This document shows, in pieces, positions 40,162 through 41,309 of a DNA stretch of 41,309 nt. The DNA comes from Gnetum montanum (taxonomy: Eukaryota > Streptophyta > Gnetopsida > Gnetales > Gnetaceae), in contig MNCI01022206.1 of the NCBI GenBank assembly GCA_015680685.1, forward strand, positions 290,635 to 331,943, read 5' to 3'. The notes under the pieces are model-generated. The model was not told the origin of the DNA. It ran no database searches and saw only the letters and a program-made list of their open reading frames with translations. Each line of letters starts with the position of its first letter. Position 1 is the stretch's first letter. Both the position numbers and the translations under genes were made by a program.

Positions 40162-41309
40162 TCAAGGATGGCAAGGATTAATAAATGGAAGATGGGGATC
40201 CTTGCATGTTAGAAGTATTGGAACTTGGTCATACTTATTCCCTCGGGGTTCACACACTTGATTATAATAAGAATAGTGGGGCATTTTATACGATGTAGTT
40301 CCTGAATAACGAGTTAACCCACTATGATATTTGGAACCGTTAGATGGTATGCAAGGATTGGATTGTTGCTCTCCATTCTTATGTTCATTGGGTCGTATTG
40401 TTGTTGGAGTGTGAGTTGGTGGCCCTGATGAAGTTACATGAGGCGTTGGGTTCGAAGGTAAGGGTGCACCACAGTTTGGGGCTTGTGCTAAGTTGGAGGA
40501 TGCAGTGGCCTTAGAATTGTATTGTCCCTTCTTACGACCATGTTTAAAGAATGGGCACTTTGGATGTTGAGGAGGTTTCTCACTACTGTTGGTAATATTA
40601 GCACAAGTAACATTAGTGGGTTGTTGCTGTGGTGCAGGCACCTTAGGAATAGTTGGCAGCACTTTGGAAGGAGGGAAAGGATGAGAATGTTGAAAGTTAG
40701 AACGAGCATAAGGTGCACAAGATGGTAGTTGTGTTGGAGGCATGGGTTGATAGTATTAAGGAGAATGGTATTTTGGTGAGATAAAGTGCATTGGCCTAGT
40801 TGGAGGAACAGGATGTTGAGCTTGATAAGCGTTTGGATTTGGACAATATGAAGAGTGCCTCCAGTTTAGTGGTGGTCTCCCCCACCACTGGGATTTTTGC
40901 CACTGTGATCGAACATAGTATCTCAGTATCAACTCTAGATGTAGCGTGTTTCCCCAATGCTCATGTAAATGTAACAATATTGGGCATTGGCCCTTGGGGT
41001 GATCGTATAGGCATATGTTGCATTCATACATAGGATTGGAGTTGAGCACTTATTCCCTTCATTCTTTTTTTCCGATGTCTAATGTTTTGTCCTGCTTCTT
41101 GGATTTTCAAAACTCTATCTCCAATGGTGTTGATAAATTCTCCACACTTTTGATACATCCATTCCAACATCTTATTGATCTTTGCCTCAGCTTCTTCTAA
41201 CGATTGTCGTATTAGCAAAGATGATGTTTCCACCTTGAGATTTGTTGATTTCTCCTTGTTATGATCATGGATCTTTGTTAAGTTGAAATTTTGGTCCTGT
41301 TGATGTTTT
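40162..41309 (-). pseudogene. Gag of element C, carboxy half, nearly open
   Basis: From 41049 to 40162 one frame is open except for a single TAA near 40744-40752. A further open piece at 41233-41024 is one frame off. It encodes EEAEAKINKMLEWMYQKCGE (helical), then ECNICLYDHPKGQCP (41020-40976), a short zinc-knuckle-like CX2CX3HX4C motif, a Pro/His/Tyr-rich region, KCPFFKHGRKKGQ (near 40550), a Pro/Thr/Ser-rich region, and an end in DPHLPFINPCHP and TGA. There is no protease. It is the best-preserved gag in the window. The amino-terminal half and the start are outside. Confidence 0.75.

Larger units (their letters stand above)
36893..41309 (-). mobile_element. Element C: non-autonomous gypsy-type LTR element, 3' part
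   Basis: Minus-strand order from the right edge: gag (open over most of its length), T-rich tract, noncoding block, acceptor-like site, short ORF3, purine tract, 3' LTR. As in B there is no protease or other enzyme. The 5' LTR and gag start lie beyond the window. It is closest to B but better preserved. Confidence 0.85.

Noticed and set aside
1-41309. CRISPR arrays, bacterial operons or ribosome-binding sites
   Set aside because: No spaced direct repeats of that kind and no prokaryotic gene organisation; all coding content is plant retrotransposon.

Overview
The window looks like plant nuclear intergenic DNA from a genome that keeps old retrotransposons (a gymnosperm or a large-genome angiosperm would fit; I cannot narrow it further). 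I recognise no host gene. Almost everything is LTR retrotransposon in several nested layers. The coding frames are broken mainly by C-to-T and G-to-A changes: TAG or TGA where the families carry Gln or Trp, and Asn for catalytic Asp. CpG is scarce. This is the signature of long-methylated plant repeats.

Layout, left to right. (1) 1-9328, minus strand: element A, with its 5' LTR at 8472-9328. It carries gag, a retropepsin domain, a T-rich tract, a noncoding block and the start of a 3' reading frame called ORF3 here. A second minus-strand element, D (5' LTR 2845-3715, gag and protease running off the left edge), sits inside A's ORF3. (2) 9329-12332: unassigned DNA with a LINE ORF1 remnant and two related tRNA-like (SINE-like) repeats in opposite orientation. 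(3) 12333-30259, plus strand: a Ty1-copia element of about 4.8 kb, split inside gag just before the zinc knuckle by a 13.1-kb Ty3-gypsy element (13429-26520). The gypsy element has gag, protease, RT, RNase H, integrase and a large ORF3 downstream of the integrase, with a tRNA-Asp-type primer site as in Athila/Tat-like lineages. (4) 30501-36424, plus: element B, complete with both LTRs and a nearly intact target duplication. It encodes gag and a short ORF3 but no protease, RT, RNase H or integrase. (5) 36893-41309, minus: element C, of the same kind as B, with its 3' LTR at 36893-37491 and a nearly open gag running off the right edge.

A, B, C and D share the TGATGA/TCATCA-like LTR ends, primer site and LTR core with the 13-kb gypsy element. 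B and C also show its purine tract. A, B and C show its ORF3 start region, and B and C its ORF3 carboxy end. They look like non-autonomous relatives that kept gag (with or without protease) plus a shortened ORF3 and lost the enzymes, presumably mobilised in trans by full-length relatives. The most interesting features are this two-protein architecture, a conserved splice-acceptor-like sequence before ORF3 in all four copies where it is visible, and a five-box GATATC array in the LTR U3 of B and C. A single N at 37101 lies exactly where about 250 bp of LTR is missing, which suggests an assembly join.
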